Assembly: GCA_016795035.1 (NCBI GenBank)
Contig: JAEUIT010000070.1
Coordinates: 1-45,515 of the forward strand
Direction: 5' to 3'
Source: Phycisphaerae bacterium
GTDB taxonomy: Bacteria > Planctomycetota > Phycisphaerae > Phycisphaerales > SM1A02
DNA length: 45,515 nt
How positions within the stretch are numbered: position 1 is the stretch's first letter; every line of letters begins with the position of its first letter. Below the pieces are notes generated by a model. That model made no database searches and had not been told where the DNA came from. It worked only from the letters and a program-made list of their open reading frames with translations. Of this stretch, positions 1 to 7,131 are shown one piece after another. The position numbers and the translations under genes are program-made.

Positions 1-384
1 GCCAGCGTGCGCATTTGGCTGCGTCGGCGAGATGGGCGACGACGTTGTCGATCCAGGTAAGCCCGAAACCCACCGCGAGCCTATGTGCGTGGAGCCGATG
101 CGCACTGCCCTGAATTGGGTCGACCACTCTCTGGGTTCAAAATCCCAGGTCGGCTTGGTGTCGCTCGCCGCCACAGACTCGATGAACTCCGGGTCTAGTA
201 CGGAGGACTTCCCGCGCAGAGCGGCGATCTCAAGCCTGAGCACAGCTATCTCGCTCGTATCTGGCGCAGGAAGCTGAGCAAGTGCAACGGCCTGCACCCA
301 CGTGCAGATTGCGCCAATGAGCAATAGGCCGCATGACGTTCGGGCCAAGCGCGTCCAGCCAAAGCGTATACCTTCAACTTGCAT
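1..384 (-). CDS. Partial secreted protein, possible integron cassette gene
   Basis: The minus strand is open from an ATG at 384 to the window edge, 128 codons without a stop, so the 3' end is missing. The product begins with a basic stretch, then a hydrophobic segment (about residues 17-36, with GLLLIGAICTWVQAVALA) and an Ala-rich cleavage region, which reads as a signal peptide. After it comes LPAPDTSEIAVLRLEIAAL, possibly a short coiled coil, then a segment I do not recognise. Codon use looks less GC-extreme than in the rest of the window. The start lies 6 nt past a GTTAGGC core, the geometry of a cassette ORF next to an integron recombination site, and the integron integrase is on the same strand 590 bp upstream. 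Function unknown. That it is a real gene is likely; that it is a cassette is inference. Confidence 0.55.
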   Translation of the reverse strand, partial: MQVEGIRFGWTRLARTSCGLLLIGAICTWVQAVALAQLPAPDTSEIAVLRLEIAALRGKSSVLDPEFIESVAASDTKPTWDFEPREWSTQFRAVRIGSTHIGSRWVSGLPGSTTSSPISPTQPNAHAG

Positions 385-390
385 TGCTCG

Positions 391-539
391 GCCTAACTCG
401 TCTCTGTCCCGTCGACGGGACGGGGGGTGCGGCGAGTCTAGGGGATGTTGGGCGGCGGTGGAAGCGGTTGGGGATGCACGAGAACTCCACGTTGCGGCCG
501 GGGGGGCGGGGGTGGGTGGGCTGTGGCGGGGTGTTAGGC
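391..539 (-). other. Candidate integron recombination site (attC or attI)
   Basis: On the minus strand GCCTAAC (539-533) and GTTAGGC (397-391) are perfect inverted copies and match the attC outer cores RYYYAAC and GTTRRRY. A signal-peptide ORF starts 6 nt after the second core. Similar GCCCAAC cores followed by AYCCC occur at about 586 and 453 on the same strand. Against a standard attC, the 149-bp span is slightly long and I see no good inner L'/L'' pairing. The GTTAGGC at 397-391 could instead be the crossover point of an attI site. The position, beyond the 3' end of intI, fits an integron in which integrase and cassettes point the same way. Confidence 0.35.
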
Positions 540-973
540 GGTGGAGGGGGTCGGGGTTGGAGATTTGGGGGTTGGGGTGTTGGGCGGTGGTGAGGGCCGG
601 TTTTGCGGCGCTTAGGCGGCGGAGAAGTGACGTGGGCGGCGGCGGCGGCGGGCGAGGCCAGCCGGCTGGTGTACTCGCCGGCGTAACGTTTCTTGCTCCG
701 CGTTGCGGGCTCGGCCTGCCCGCTGTTCGCCACTCGGAGCTGCGAGCGCGAGTCGATGCTCGCCTGTGTCAATCTCCTTCACGGAGCGCTTGGCGTCGGG
801 CGTCCGTCGCAGTTCTCGCGAAGGCCTGAACGCGTGTCCCTCACGGCCACCGCACATGGTTGCCGCAACCCGTGCGAGGTGTGTGGGCCCGATCGCTCGA
901 CTACTCGCTCGCCCGATCACCCGATCACTCGATCACGATCACCGCACGATCGTCCGTGCGATCCGCCGCCGCG
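398..973. other. Gene-free, G-rich stretch between cassette and integrase
   Basis: No convincing gene is present. The plus strand is strongly G-rich from 420 to 600, and the ORFs here give Pro/Arg-rich products of the kind expected from base composition alone. Several GTTGGGC and GTTAGGC words occur (about 447, 533 and 580). At 912-944 there are short tandem copies of a CGATCAC-type unit, just past the integrase stop codon. If this is an integron, attI and any promoter for the cassettes should lie in this stretch. Confidence 0.5.
912..944. repeat. Short tandem CGATCAC repeats beyond intI
   Basis: About four imperfect copies of an 8-bp unit (CCGATCAC, TCGATCAC and variants) follow the integrase stop. 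Direct repeats bound by the integrase are a known part of some attI sites, but nothing here proves that role. Confidence 0.4.
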
Positions 974-2452
974 TCACTCGTGTCGCTCGGCGCGGGTCCC
1001 GGGGGCGTCTCGCGCTCCACTGCGATCTCCAGCTCCCCTTCCAATGCGGATGTCGACCGGGTCGCGCCCGTCGCGCCGGTCGCGCCCGTCCCGCCCGTCG
1101 CGCCGGTCCCGCAGGTCCCGAGCTTCGCATCCGTCGCGACTATCCGGCTCACTGGGCCCACCTTGGCCATTGGGCCTATCCCGCGCGTCGCGAGCACCAC
1201 CGCCGGCGCCCCCTGCCCCCAAGGCTCCGCGGAAGTCGGGGACGGTCGCGTCCGGCGTCAGCACACGGCGAAGGGCGGCGGCGGGATTCGGCCGCGCGCC
1301 GACCGCGGCGTCGAGCGGGCTGACGACGCCCATGCCGCCGCGGTTCAGGACGTGCGTGTAGATCTGCGTCGTCTTCACGTCGGTATGGCCGAGCAACTCC
1401 TGGATCGTGCGAATGTCGTACCCGGTCTCGAGGAGATGCGTCGCGAAGGAGTGCCGCAGGCTGTGGCAGGTCGCGTGCTTCGCGATCCCCGCCTCGATCA
1501 CGGCCGCGCGCATCGCCTTCTGGACGACCGTCTCGTGCAGGTGGTGTCGTCGCCGTTCGCCCGTCTCCTCGTCGACGTGGTGCGTGCGGGCCGGGAAGAC
1601 CCACTGCCACGCGAGCTCGCGCGGCGCGTTGGGATACTTCCGTGCGAGCGCGTGCGGCAGCGCGACGCAGCCCTCCCCCCGCTCGCGGTCGCGACGGTGC
1701 AACGTGGAGACGGCGCGAATCTGCCGTTCAAGCCGAGGCACGAGGCTCTCGGGCAGCATGGTCATGCGATCCTTGTCGCCCTTGCCCGAGCGCACGACGA
1801 GTTCGCCGCGATCGACGTTGATGTCCTTCACGCGAAGGTGGAGCGCTTCGCCCAGTCGCAGTCCTGCGCCGTAGAGGAGCAGGCAGACGAGTTGCGGCGC
1901 GCCTTCCATGCGTTCGAGGATCGCCGCAACTTCTTCCTTCGAAAGGACGACCGGCTGGCGCTTCGGCCGTCGCGCCCGAGCGAGACCGTTGAGCTCGCTC
2001 AGCGGCTCTCCGAAAACGCGGTCGTAGAGGAAGAGGAGCGCCGCGAGCGCCTGATTCTGCGTCGACGCCGACACGTTCTGCCGCGTGACGAGGTCGCTCA
2101 GGAACGTGTTCACCGCCGGCTCGCGCAGCGTGCGCGGATGTTGGCCGCGGTAGAACCCGATGTAGCGGCGAATCCAGTCGAGGTAGGCGTCCTGAGTCCG
2201 CGGGCTGTAGCGGTTGAAGCGAAGGATCTCGACCACGCGGTCGTAGAGGCGCGGCGCCGGCTCGCCGGGTCGAAGGCCGAGCGGCGCGCCGCCGTTCGGC
2301 GCGGTGCGACTCGCCGGCAATGCGACCGACGACGACGCTGTCGGCACGAGCGAGGAGGCCGTGGGCGGATGCGGCGAAGGCAACGGCGACGGTGACACCT
2401 GCGACGGCGAGGTCGTCGCCGCGTCGTTCGTCGAGAGAAGATCGAATGTCAT
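974..2452 (-). CDS. intI: Integron integrase (tyrosine recombinase)
   Basis: A site-specific recombinase that captures and excises gene cassettes. It carries the catalytic residues of the family: Arg in GAGLRLGEAL, His and Arg in HSLRHSFATH, His in LLGHTDV, and the nucleophile Tyr in YTHV (codon at 1358-1360). The IntI-specific insert is clear: VALPHALARKYPN followed by WQWVFPA and RRHHLHE, close to class 1 IntI, which separates it from XerC/D. IntI proteins are usually about 320-350 residues. This one has about 65 extra low-complexity N-terminal residues and a C-terminal tail of about 120 residues after the usual SPLD end, rich in RDGRD repeats encoded by a 9-bp tandem repeat. The start is uncertain: ATG 2452 (MTFDLL) is used and ATG 2548 is also open; neither has a clear ribosome binding site. 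Cassette-like sequence lies at its 3' end. Confidence 0.9.
   Translation of the reverse strand: MTFDLLSTNDAATTSPSQVSPSPLPSPHPPTASSLVPTASSSVALPASRTAPNGGAPLGLRPGEPAPRLYDRVVEILRFNRYSPRTQDAYLDWIRRYIGFYRGQHPRTLREPAVNTFLSDLVTRQNVSASTQNQALAALLFLYDRVFGEPLSELNGLARARRPKRQPVVLSKEEVAAILERMEGAPQLVCLLLYGAGLRLGEALHLRVKDINVDRGELVVRSGKGDKDRMTMLPESLVPRLERQIRAVSTLHRRDRERGEGCVALPHALARKYPNAPRELAWQWVFPARTHHVDEETGERRRHHLHETVVQKAMRAAVIEAGIAKHATCHSLRHSFATHLLETGYDIRTIQELLGHTDVKTTQIYTHVLNRGGMGVVSPLDAAVGARPNPAAALRRVLTPDATVPDFRGALGAGGAGGGARDARDRPNGQGGPSEPDSRDGCEARDLRDRRDGRDGRDRRDGRDPVDIRIGRGAGDRSGARDAPGTRAERHE
1061..1120. repeat. 9-bp tandem repeat inside intI tail
   Basis: About six copies of GTCGCGCCC/GTCGCGCCG/GTCCCGCCC lie head to tail. 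In the integrase frame they encode RDG/RDR triplets in the C-terminal extension. The period is a multiple of three, so copy-number change would keep the frame. Confidence 0.8.
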
Positions 2453-2713
2453 GGGAAACCGGAGCGCGCCGACCACGGCGCGCGGTGCGGCGCGCGCGAG
2501 GCAGGAGGCGGAAGGGTACGACGCGCGAACCGGTTGGTGCGACGGCATGGCGCTTTGGCGCGGTTTCCGGGAGCGTGCCGAAACTCGTGTACGCTCGGGC
2601 GGGACGGTTCGCGCGTGCGGAACGGCCTCCGCGAACCGGCGGCGTCATCGCTCGCGCGAGACGGAATGCCCCGCTCGTCGTTGCAGCCGCGTCCACACCC
2701 GATCGAACGAACC

Positions 2714-3151
2714 ATGCGCACCTGCCGACGAATCGTTCCCCGTCTCTCGCTCGCACTGATGGTCGCCGCCGCGGCTTCGTGCGCGTCGCCGCAATCCGCG
2801 TCAAGGCCTGCGGCTGCAACGGCGAGCGTCGACGCCCGCGATCTTGTCGGCGTCTGGCTCGTCGACCTCCGCCCGCTGCCGACGAGCGAACCGTACGTCC
2901 AGCGGTTCGAGGTGACGTCGGTCGACGGCCGCACCTTCACCGGCACCTTCTACAGCGCGGCGGTGCGCGACGCCCGCGTCAACGTCGATTGGAACGCGGT
3001 GCGCATCGCGTTCGTGACCGAGGACGCCTCGGGCCCCTACTACCACTCGGCGGTCCTGAAGGACGGGCGCATGGAAGGGCTCTCGAACTCGTCGGGCCGT
3101 GACTTCCTCGCGTACTGGTCGGCGACGAAAGACCCGGCGCCAGGGTCGTGA
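2714..3151 (+). CDS. Small lipoprotein, unknown function
   Basis: 145 residues. The start at 2714 (MRTCRRIVPRLSLAL) puts a basic n-region and hydrophobic core directly before a lipobox A20-A21-S22-C23, so the product is probably a lipid-anchored envelope protein. Longer upstream starts would bury this signal. The mature part (DLVGVWLVDLRPLP, then VQRFEVTSVDGRTFTGTFY, and a C-terminal DFLAYWSATK) alternates hydrophobic and polar residues like a small beta-barrel, in the manner of lipocalin-like domains, but I recognise no family. It is divergent from intI with about 260 bp between them and is followed by the tRNA-Ser region on the opposite strand. Probably transcribed alone. Confidence 0.75.
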   Translation: MRTCRRIVPRLSLALMVAAAASCASPQSASRPAAATASVDARDLVGVWLVDLRPLPTSEPYVQRFEVTSVDGRTFTGTFYSAAVRDARVNVDWNAVRIAFVTEDASGPYYHSAVLKDGRMEGLSNSSGRDFLAYWSATKDPAPGS

Positions 3152-3182
3152 GCCGATCGGAGCGTCATGGGCGGCGTCACGC

Positions 3183-3223
3183 AAAAGCGACCACCCCGGC
3201 CGCGTTGGTCGCAGCCGGGGTGG
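3183..3223 (-). terminator. Terminator after tRNA-Ser
   Basis: CCACCCCGGC (3191-3200) pairs perfectly with GCCGGGGTGG (3214-3223). Read on the minus strand the hairpin is followed by TCGCTTTTGC, a short U-run, about 20 nt beyond the tRNA 3' end. On the plus strand, after the lipoprotein gene, there is no U-run, so it serves mainly the tRNA. Confidence 0.65.
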
Positions 3224-3243
3224 CCAATTCCGTCGTCAGGAAG

Positions 3244-3331
3244 CGGAGAGAGTGAGATTCGAACTCACGAGTAGGACGAGCCCACTACCGGTTTTCGAGA
3301 CCGGCCCTTTCAACCGCTCAGGCATCTCTCC
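3244..3331 (-). tRNA. tRNA-Ser (anticodon CGA)
   Basis: The acceptor stem is GGAGAGA (3331-3325) with TCTCTCC (3251-3245). The anticodon stem CCGGT/ACCGG encloses loop CTCGAAA, giving anticodon CGA, which reads UCG. A long variable arm and the T-loop GTTCGAATC are present, and at 88 nt it fits a class II tRNA-Ser. CCA is not encoded; the discriminator is G. Confidence 0.95.
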
Positions 3332-3408
3332 CGAGGTCGCCCGGCTCCGCGCGGATCGTTCGAACGCGGTGCGAGGGAGGAGGATTCTCGCCGTGATCCC
3401 GGTCTGAG

Positions 3409-3951
3409 TCAACCCTTCGGCACGCCGGAAGTCGGGCTCGCGGTCGATGGGTCGGGGTTGTGCGGCGTGGGCGCCGGCGTCCCGGATCCGGTAAGGAGGA
3501 CGACGCCCGCGAGAATCAGGCAGATCGCCAGTGCCTTCCGTGCGTCCATCGACTCGCCGAGGAAGATCCAGCCGAGGACGACCGCCGTTGCCGGCGCGAT
3601 GCAGAAGGCGATCGGCTTCACCTGCGACACGGGCCCGAACTTGAGCGACAGGTAGAAGGCGACCATCGCGAGCGCGCCCGCCGTGAGGCCCGAGCCGAGG
3701 ACGAGTTTCGTCAGCGTGCCGCCGTCGGCGCGCAGCCAGTCGCGCGGCTCGGCGGCGCTTCCGGCGATGCCATTCTTCGCGACGAGGTAGATCAGCCAGA
3801 GAATCGGGAGCGCGATCGTCGAGCGAACGGCGATCGCGGTGAGCGGCCCGACCTTGCCGGTGTGGAGGACGCTCTTCGTGCAGACTTCGCCGATCCCCCA
3901 CGCGAGGCCGGCGACGATGGCGAGAAGCACCGCTTTCATGCCTCGTTCCAT
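3409..3951 (-). CDS. EamA/DMT-type small membrane transporter
   Basis: 180 residues with about four to five hydrophobic segments. The N-terminus (MKAVLLAIVAGLAWGIGEVC) and the end of the fourth segment (VLGWIFLGESMDARKALAIC) match the EamA/drug-metabolite transporter fold, where a GE-x-x-x motif precedes the last helix. One EamA unit is about 140 residues, so this is a single-repeat protein that would act as a dimer. The C-terminal 25 residues are a Pro/Thr-rich tail. ATG 3951 is used; ATG 3939 (MKAVLL) is equally possible, with the GAGG only 1 nt from it. Substrate unknown. The tRNA-Ser lies just downstream on the same strand. Confidence 0.8.
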   Translation of the reverse strand: MERGMKAVLLAIVAGLAWGIGEVCTKSVLHTGKVGPLTAIAVRSTIALPILWLIYLVAKNGIAGSAAEPRDWLRADGGTLTKLVLGSGLTAGALAMVAFYLSLKFGPVSQVKPIAFCIAPATAVVLGWIFLGESMDARKALAICLILAGVVLLTGSGTPAPTPHNPDPSTASPTSGVPKG

Positions 3952-3986
3952 CGGCTCGCGTCGGACGCGGCGAGAAAAGCAGCACG

Positions 3987-4025
3987 AAAAAGAGCCCGGT
4001 CGAAGGGGTCAGTCTTCGACCGGGC
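3987..4025 (-). terminator. Terminator of dockerin-like gene
   Basis: GCCCGGTCGAAG (3994-4005) and CTTCGACCGGGC (4014-4025) form a perfect 12-bp stem with an 8-nt loop. On the minus strand the stem is followed by TCTTTTTCG. It lies about 80 nt past the stop of the gene at 4108-5685, and is the best-looking intrinsic terminator in the window. Confidence 0.85.
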
Positions 4026-4107
4026 GCACGAACTCCTCTCCTGAGTTGCTCACGCGGCATTGCCGCAGGCGTTCCAAGGCGGGGTCACCGCCGGCGCGTG
4101 ACGATCG

Positions 4108-5685
4108 TCACGACCACTCGCCGAGAAGAATCGAAAGGTCCGCAGGTCCGACGACGCCGTCGCCGTTCAAGTCGGCGGCGTTCGCGCCGGTCGCGCCCCA
4201 CGCACCGAGCAGGATGCCGAGGTCGGCCGGGTCGACATCGCCGTCGTTGTCGAGGTCGGCAGGATTCGCTTCGCAGACGTCGGCCTTGCCGTTCTGGTTC
4301 GCGTCGGCGCAGGTCGTGCCCGGGCCGGCCCACGAGGCGCCGGCGAGGGCGCAGTTCGTTTCGGTGAGTGCGAGGCAGAAGCCGGTCGGGAAGCAGCAGG
4401 CGCCGGTCGGCGCCGGGCACGTCGTCGTGCCGCACGTCGTGTTGTTGCCCTTGAAGGTGCCGTTCTGCGCCGCGCACTCCTCGGGGCTCACGGGGCCGAT
4501 GCAGGTCCCGTTCGGCAAGCAGCAGGCACCCTTCGGGAAGCAGACGTAGTTCGGGCCGCACGACGATCCGAGCGGACCGGCCACGCCCCCCGCCGCGACG
4601 CACGTCTCGGACGGGAGCGTGAGGCAGCCGCCGGTCGCCGCGAAGCAGCATGCAACGTTGAGGGCGTTGCAGGAGCCGATGCCGCAGGGCACTTCGTCGC
4701 CGAGATAGGTGCCGCCGAGCGTCTGGCAATCGGCGGCAGTGACGAACTCGCAGTCGCCGGTCGGCAAGCAGCACGCGCCGCTCGGCGCGCACGTGAAGGA
4801 TGACCACGTCACGCGGATGACCCAGTCGCCGCTCGGCTTGCAGAGCGCCGGCAGCTGCGAGAACTTCTTCCATCCTGCGGGGCAGCCGAACGGGCCGCAA
4901 TTCACCGCGAAGAGCCAGTTGTTCGCCGGTGCGGCGAGGCCGCCGGTGTCGGTGGCCGGGAACGCGTTCGACGACGACGGCGGCGCGGAGAAGCACGGGT
5001 CGGCGAACTGGTTGTTGTGCTCGTCGATGCGGTAGGCGACCGTGAACGTGTGCGAGCCGTTGTCCTGCAGGATCATCTGATCCTCAGGCGGCGCGCCCGG
5101 ATCGATCGCGAACTGCACGTTCACGCCGCTCGTCCCCGGGGGGAGCGAGATGTGCGGGATGAGGTCGCCATCGGAGGAGTAGACGTACTTCGGGCCGCTG
5201 ACATCGGGCGTGCCTTCGAAGACGAGGACCGACCACTTCGTCGTCGTCGCGACGGACGCGTTCGAGGTGCCGAAGATCATTTCGGCGAGATCGATCTTGA
5301 TGGGGAAGGCGCTCGCGGGCAGGGTGAAGGAAACCGCCGCGCACTCCCCTTCCGCGAAGCCGCCCTGCAGGATGTACGTGCCGGGGCCGAAGTCGGAGCT
5401 CGTCCACACCGCGATCTCGGGCGGACAGGTGCCGCCGCCGCCGGCGATGCCGCCGTCGCCGCTACTCGGCCAGAGCGCGAGCATCGGCGGAGGCTCGGGC
5501 GTCATGACGACAAGCGGTTCGAAGCGACACTCGCGGTCGGCGATGTAGCCAGGTGTCTCGGGAGCGCGAACCTTGCGGCGCTCGACCGCCGCACCGGCGT
5601 GCGACGTGGGCAACGAGGCTGCGGCAATGCCGAGCGTGAATGCGGAAGCAGCCGCGAGCGCGGCGGAACGACGAAGATCCGTCAT
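4108..5685 (-). CDS. Secreted Cys-rich protein with C-terminal dockerin-like pair
   Basis: 525 residues from ATG 5685 (MTDLRRSAALAAASAF), chosen because it gives a proper signal peptide; an upstream in-frame ATG at 5796 adds 37 charged residues before it. The N-terminal half is a beta-rich, Gly/Pro-rich extracellular region. Then come four Cys-rich units of about 45 residues starting with GACCLPTGDC, VACCFAATGGC, GACCLPNGTC and GACCFPTGFC. The C-terminus carries two Ca-binding-like loops, DLDNDGDVDPADLGILL and DLNGDGVVGPADLSILL, as in type I dockerins. This architecture is typical of planctomycete surface proteins, and no cohesin is seen here. Role unknown, probably cell-surface assembly or adhesion. 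A strong terminator follows. Confidence 0.85.
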   Translation of the reverse strand: MTDLRRSAALAAASAFTLGIAAASLPTSHAGAAVERRKVRAPETPGYIADRECRFEPLVVMTPEPPPMLALWPSSGDGGIAGGGGTCPPEIAVWTSSDFGPGTYILQGGFAEGECAAVSFTLPASAFPIKIDLAEMIFGTSNASVATTTKWSVLVFEGTPDVSGPKYVYSSDGDLIPHISLPPGTSGVNVQFAIDPGAPPEDQMILQDNGSHTFTVAYRIDEHNNQFADPCFSAPPSSSNAFPATDTGGLAAPANNWLFAVNCGPFGCPAGWKKFSQLPALCKPSGDWVIRVTWSSFTCAPSGACCLPTGDCEFVTAADCQTLGGTYLGDEVPCGIGSCNALNVACCFAATGGCLTLPSETCVAAGGVAGPLGSSCGPNYVCFPKGACCLPNGTCIGPVSPEECAAQNGTFKGNNTTCGTTTCPAPTGACCFPTGFCLALTETNCALAGASWAGPGTTCADANQNGKADVCEANPADLDNDGDVDPADLGILLGAWGATGANAADLNGDGVVGPADLSILLGEWS

Positions 5686-5794
5686 CTCTGACCATCCTGG
5701 TCCATAGGGACCGCTAGACCGACGCGAGTTGTCAAGAACCTTGCGGGCGTCGCGCTCGAACGCGCAACCCGAAGGTCGCGACTCACGAGGCAAC

Positions 5795-5829
5795 AAGAGA
5801 AATGAGCCTCCGCTTCCGAAAGAGGCTCA
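5795..5829 (-). terminator. Possible terminator of rpoZ-coaC operon
   Basis: TGAGCCTC (5803-5810) and GAGGCTCA (5822-5829) form an 8-bp stem with an 11-nt loop. On the minus strand it is followed by TTTCTCTT. It lies about 110 nt past the stop of the decarboxylase gene. The U-run is interrupted, so confidence is moderate. Confidence 0.5.
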
Positions 5830-5937
5830 CTCTCATACGACACTCTGCCCCGCGTCGATCCATCGGTCCAGACATTTTCTTGATTCGAGCGCGGCTGCGG
5901 CGATGGTCGGCCGGCCCCGAACCGCTCGGCATGGCGA

Positions 5938-6537
5938 TTACGACGACTTGGCCTGATCGCGTAACGCGGCAGCGACCGCTTCGACCAGTTGGTCGGGCTC
6001 CGGTAACCGGCCCACGCCCACGGTGCGGCACGCCTGCCATCCGGCCTCGGGTGTGAGGACGGTGAAGCCGTCACGCTCCGCGTCGGCGAGGTTGCGCTGA
6101 TTCGCGGGCTGGTGCCACATGACGTCGTTCATGCTCGGGGCGAGGAGCACCGGCCGTTGGCGTCGATCGATCGCCGAGACGAGAAGGCTCACCGGGTCGT
6201 CGGTGAGGCCGTGCACCAGTTTCGCGAGGAGATCCATCGTGCACGGCGCGACGAGCGCGACATCGATCGAGCGGGCGAGTCGGATGTGCTGCGGGTCGCC
6301 CGGTTGCGGACCGGCCCACGGGTCGTGATAGACCGCGCGGCCCGAGAGCGCCTCGAACGTGAGCGGCGTGACGAACTTCGTCGCCGCATCGGTCATGGCG
6401 ACGTGGACTTCGGCCCCGGCCTGCGCGAGCGTGCTGACGACCGCCGCGACCTTGTAGCAGGCGATGCCGCCGCCGAGCGCGACGAGGATGCGGCGCGACG
6501 CGACGGTCTCGATTGCTTCAGGGTCACCGGAAAACAT
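5938..6537 (-). CDS. coaC: Phosphopantothenoylcysteine decarboxylase, stand-alone
   Basis: 199 residues. A flavoprotein that decarboxylates 4'-phosphopantothenoylcysteine in coenzyme A synthesis. It has the family's hallmarks: VALGGGIACYKVA at the N-terminus, the catalytic His in QHIRLAR, the PxMNxxMW motif as PSMNDVMW, and the Cys loop ACRTVGVGRLPEP. In most bacteria this domain is fused to the CoaB ligase (Dfp/CoaBC, about 400 residues). Here the protein stops after the decarboxylase domain and no CoaB is seen in the window. ATG 6537 is preceded by GGGAG at a good distance. It lies 56 bp after rpoZ on the same strand, matching the common rpoZ-coaBC order. It could alternatively be a related flavin-dependent Cys decarboxylase. 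Confidence 0.85.
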   Translation of the reverse strand: MFSGDPEAIETVASRRILVALGGGIACYKVAAVVSTLAQAGAEVHVAMTDAATKFVTPLTFEALSGRAVYHDPWAGPQPGDPQHIRLARSIDVALVAPCTMDLLAKLVHGLTDDPVSLLVSAIDRRQRPVLLAPSMNDVMWHQPANQRNLADAERDGFTVLTPEAGWQACRTVGVGRLPEPDQLVEAVAAALRDQAKSS

Positions 6538-6593
6538 GCGTTGCTCCCGGCCAGGGAACCGAGACGCTCTGCGCGAAGCGAGCGGCCTCTCGA

Positions 6594-6824
6594 TCAGCGA
6601 TCGTCGTCGTCGGGCGACGGAATGCCGCTCTGCTCGAAGTCGATCGTGATCTTCTCCGTCATGATCTCTTCGACCACGACTTCGAAATCGCTGCGGCCGT
6701 TGCGATCGACGAGCGGCCGAGCGCCGTCGATGAGCTCGCCCAAGCGGCGCTGAATCAGGGCCGTCAACTTGAAGCGGCCACCCAACTTGTTGACGATCTC
6801 GTCGCTCTTCAGGGCGTCGATCAT
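6594..6824 (-). CDS. rpoZ: RNA polymerase omega subunit
   Basis: 76 residues. Omega is a small subunit that helps assemble RNA polymerase around beta'. The sequence MIDALKSDEIVNKLGGRFK followed by LTALIQRRLGELIDGARPLV fits the conserved omega helix region, where a KxGGRFxLT(A)LIQRR block is typical. The C-terminus is an acidic tail (PSPDDDDR). Its place directly before the coenzyme A decarboxylase gene supports the call, since rpoZ and coaBC are neighbours in many bacteria. Confidence is limited by the short length. Confidence 0.8.
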   Translation of the reverse strand: MIDALKSDEIVNKLGGRFKLTALIQRRLGELIDGARPLVDRNGRSDFEVVVEEIMTEKITIDFEQSGIPSPDDDDR

Positions 6825-7131
6825 GAAAGCTCCGTGCGATGCTGAAAGCCGTGAACCCGTGCTCGTATCTGCTGGTCGGTGCGGGTACGAGCCCGTGGGG
6901 GCAAGGATGTGGGGGCGAAACGGCCGGCGAGGATAGGCTGCGAGCGGCGGTCGAGTGCGGACAGTCGGGGTGCGACGCCGATACGTCGCCGAGGCTGTAC
7001 CCTTCCCACCGGAAAGAACGGAGCACTATACCAGTTGCCTTCGTTCGCGTCCGCGCGGCGGCCGCCGGAAGGGCCCGCCCGGTCGCACTGCCCTGCACCC
7101 ACGCCCGCATCCCCTCCCGAACGATCCGTTG
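6825..7131. other. Divergent intergenic region, rpoZ / clc
   Basis: 307 bp that should hold promoters for both directions. The only promoter-like word I see is TATAGT on the minus strand near 7027-7032, without a convincing -35 partner. No repeat or RNA element recognised. Confidence 0.4.

Noticed and set aside
130..155. tRNA T-arm-like word CTGGGTTCAAAATCCCAG
   Set aside because: It is a perfect small stem like a T-arm, but no acceptor, D or anticodon arm fits around it and it lies inside the open minus-strand coding frame.
302..920. Several ORFs of 86-175 codons on both strands between the cassette gene and intI
   Set aside because: Products are Arg/Pro/Gly-rich mirror frames of a G-rich stretch, without signal, domain or ribosome binding site.
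3236..4060. 274-codon minus-strand frame across the tRNA-Ser and EamA gene
   Set aside because: Arg-rich shadow frame; it would read through a tRNA and opposes a much better gene in another frame.
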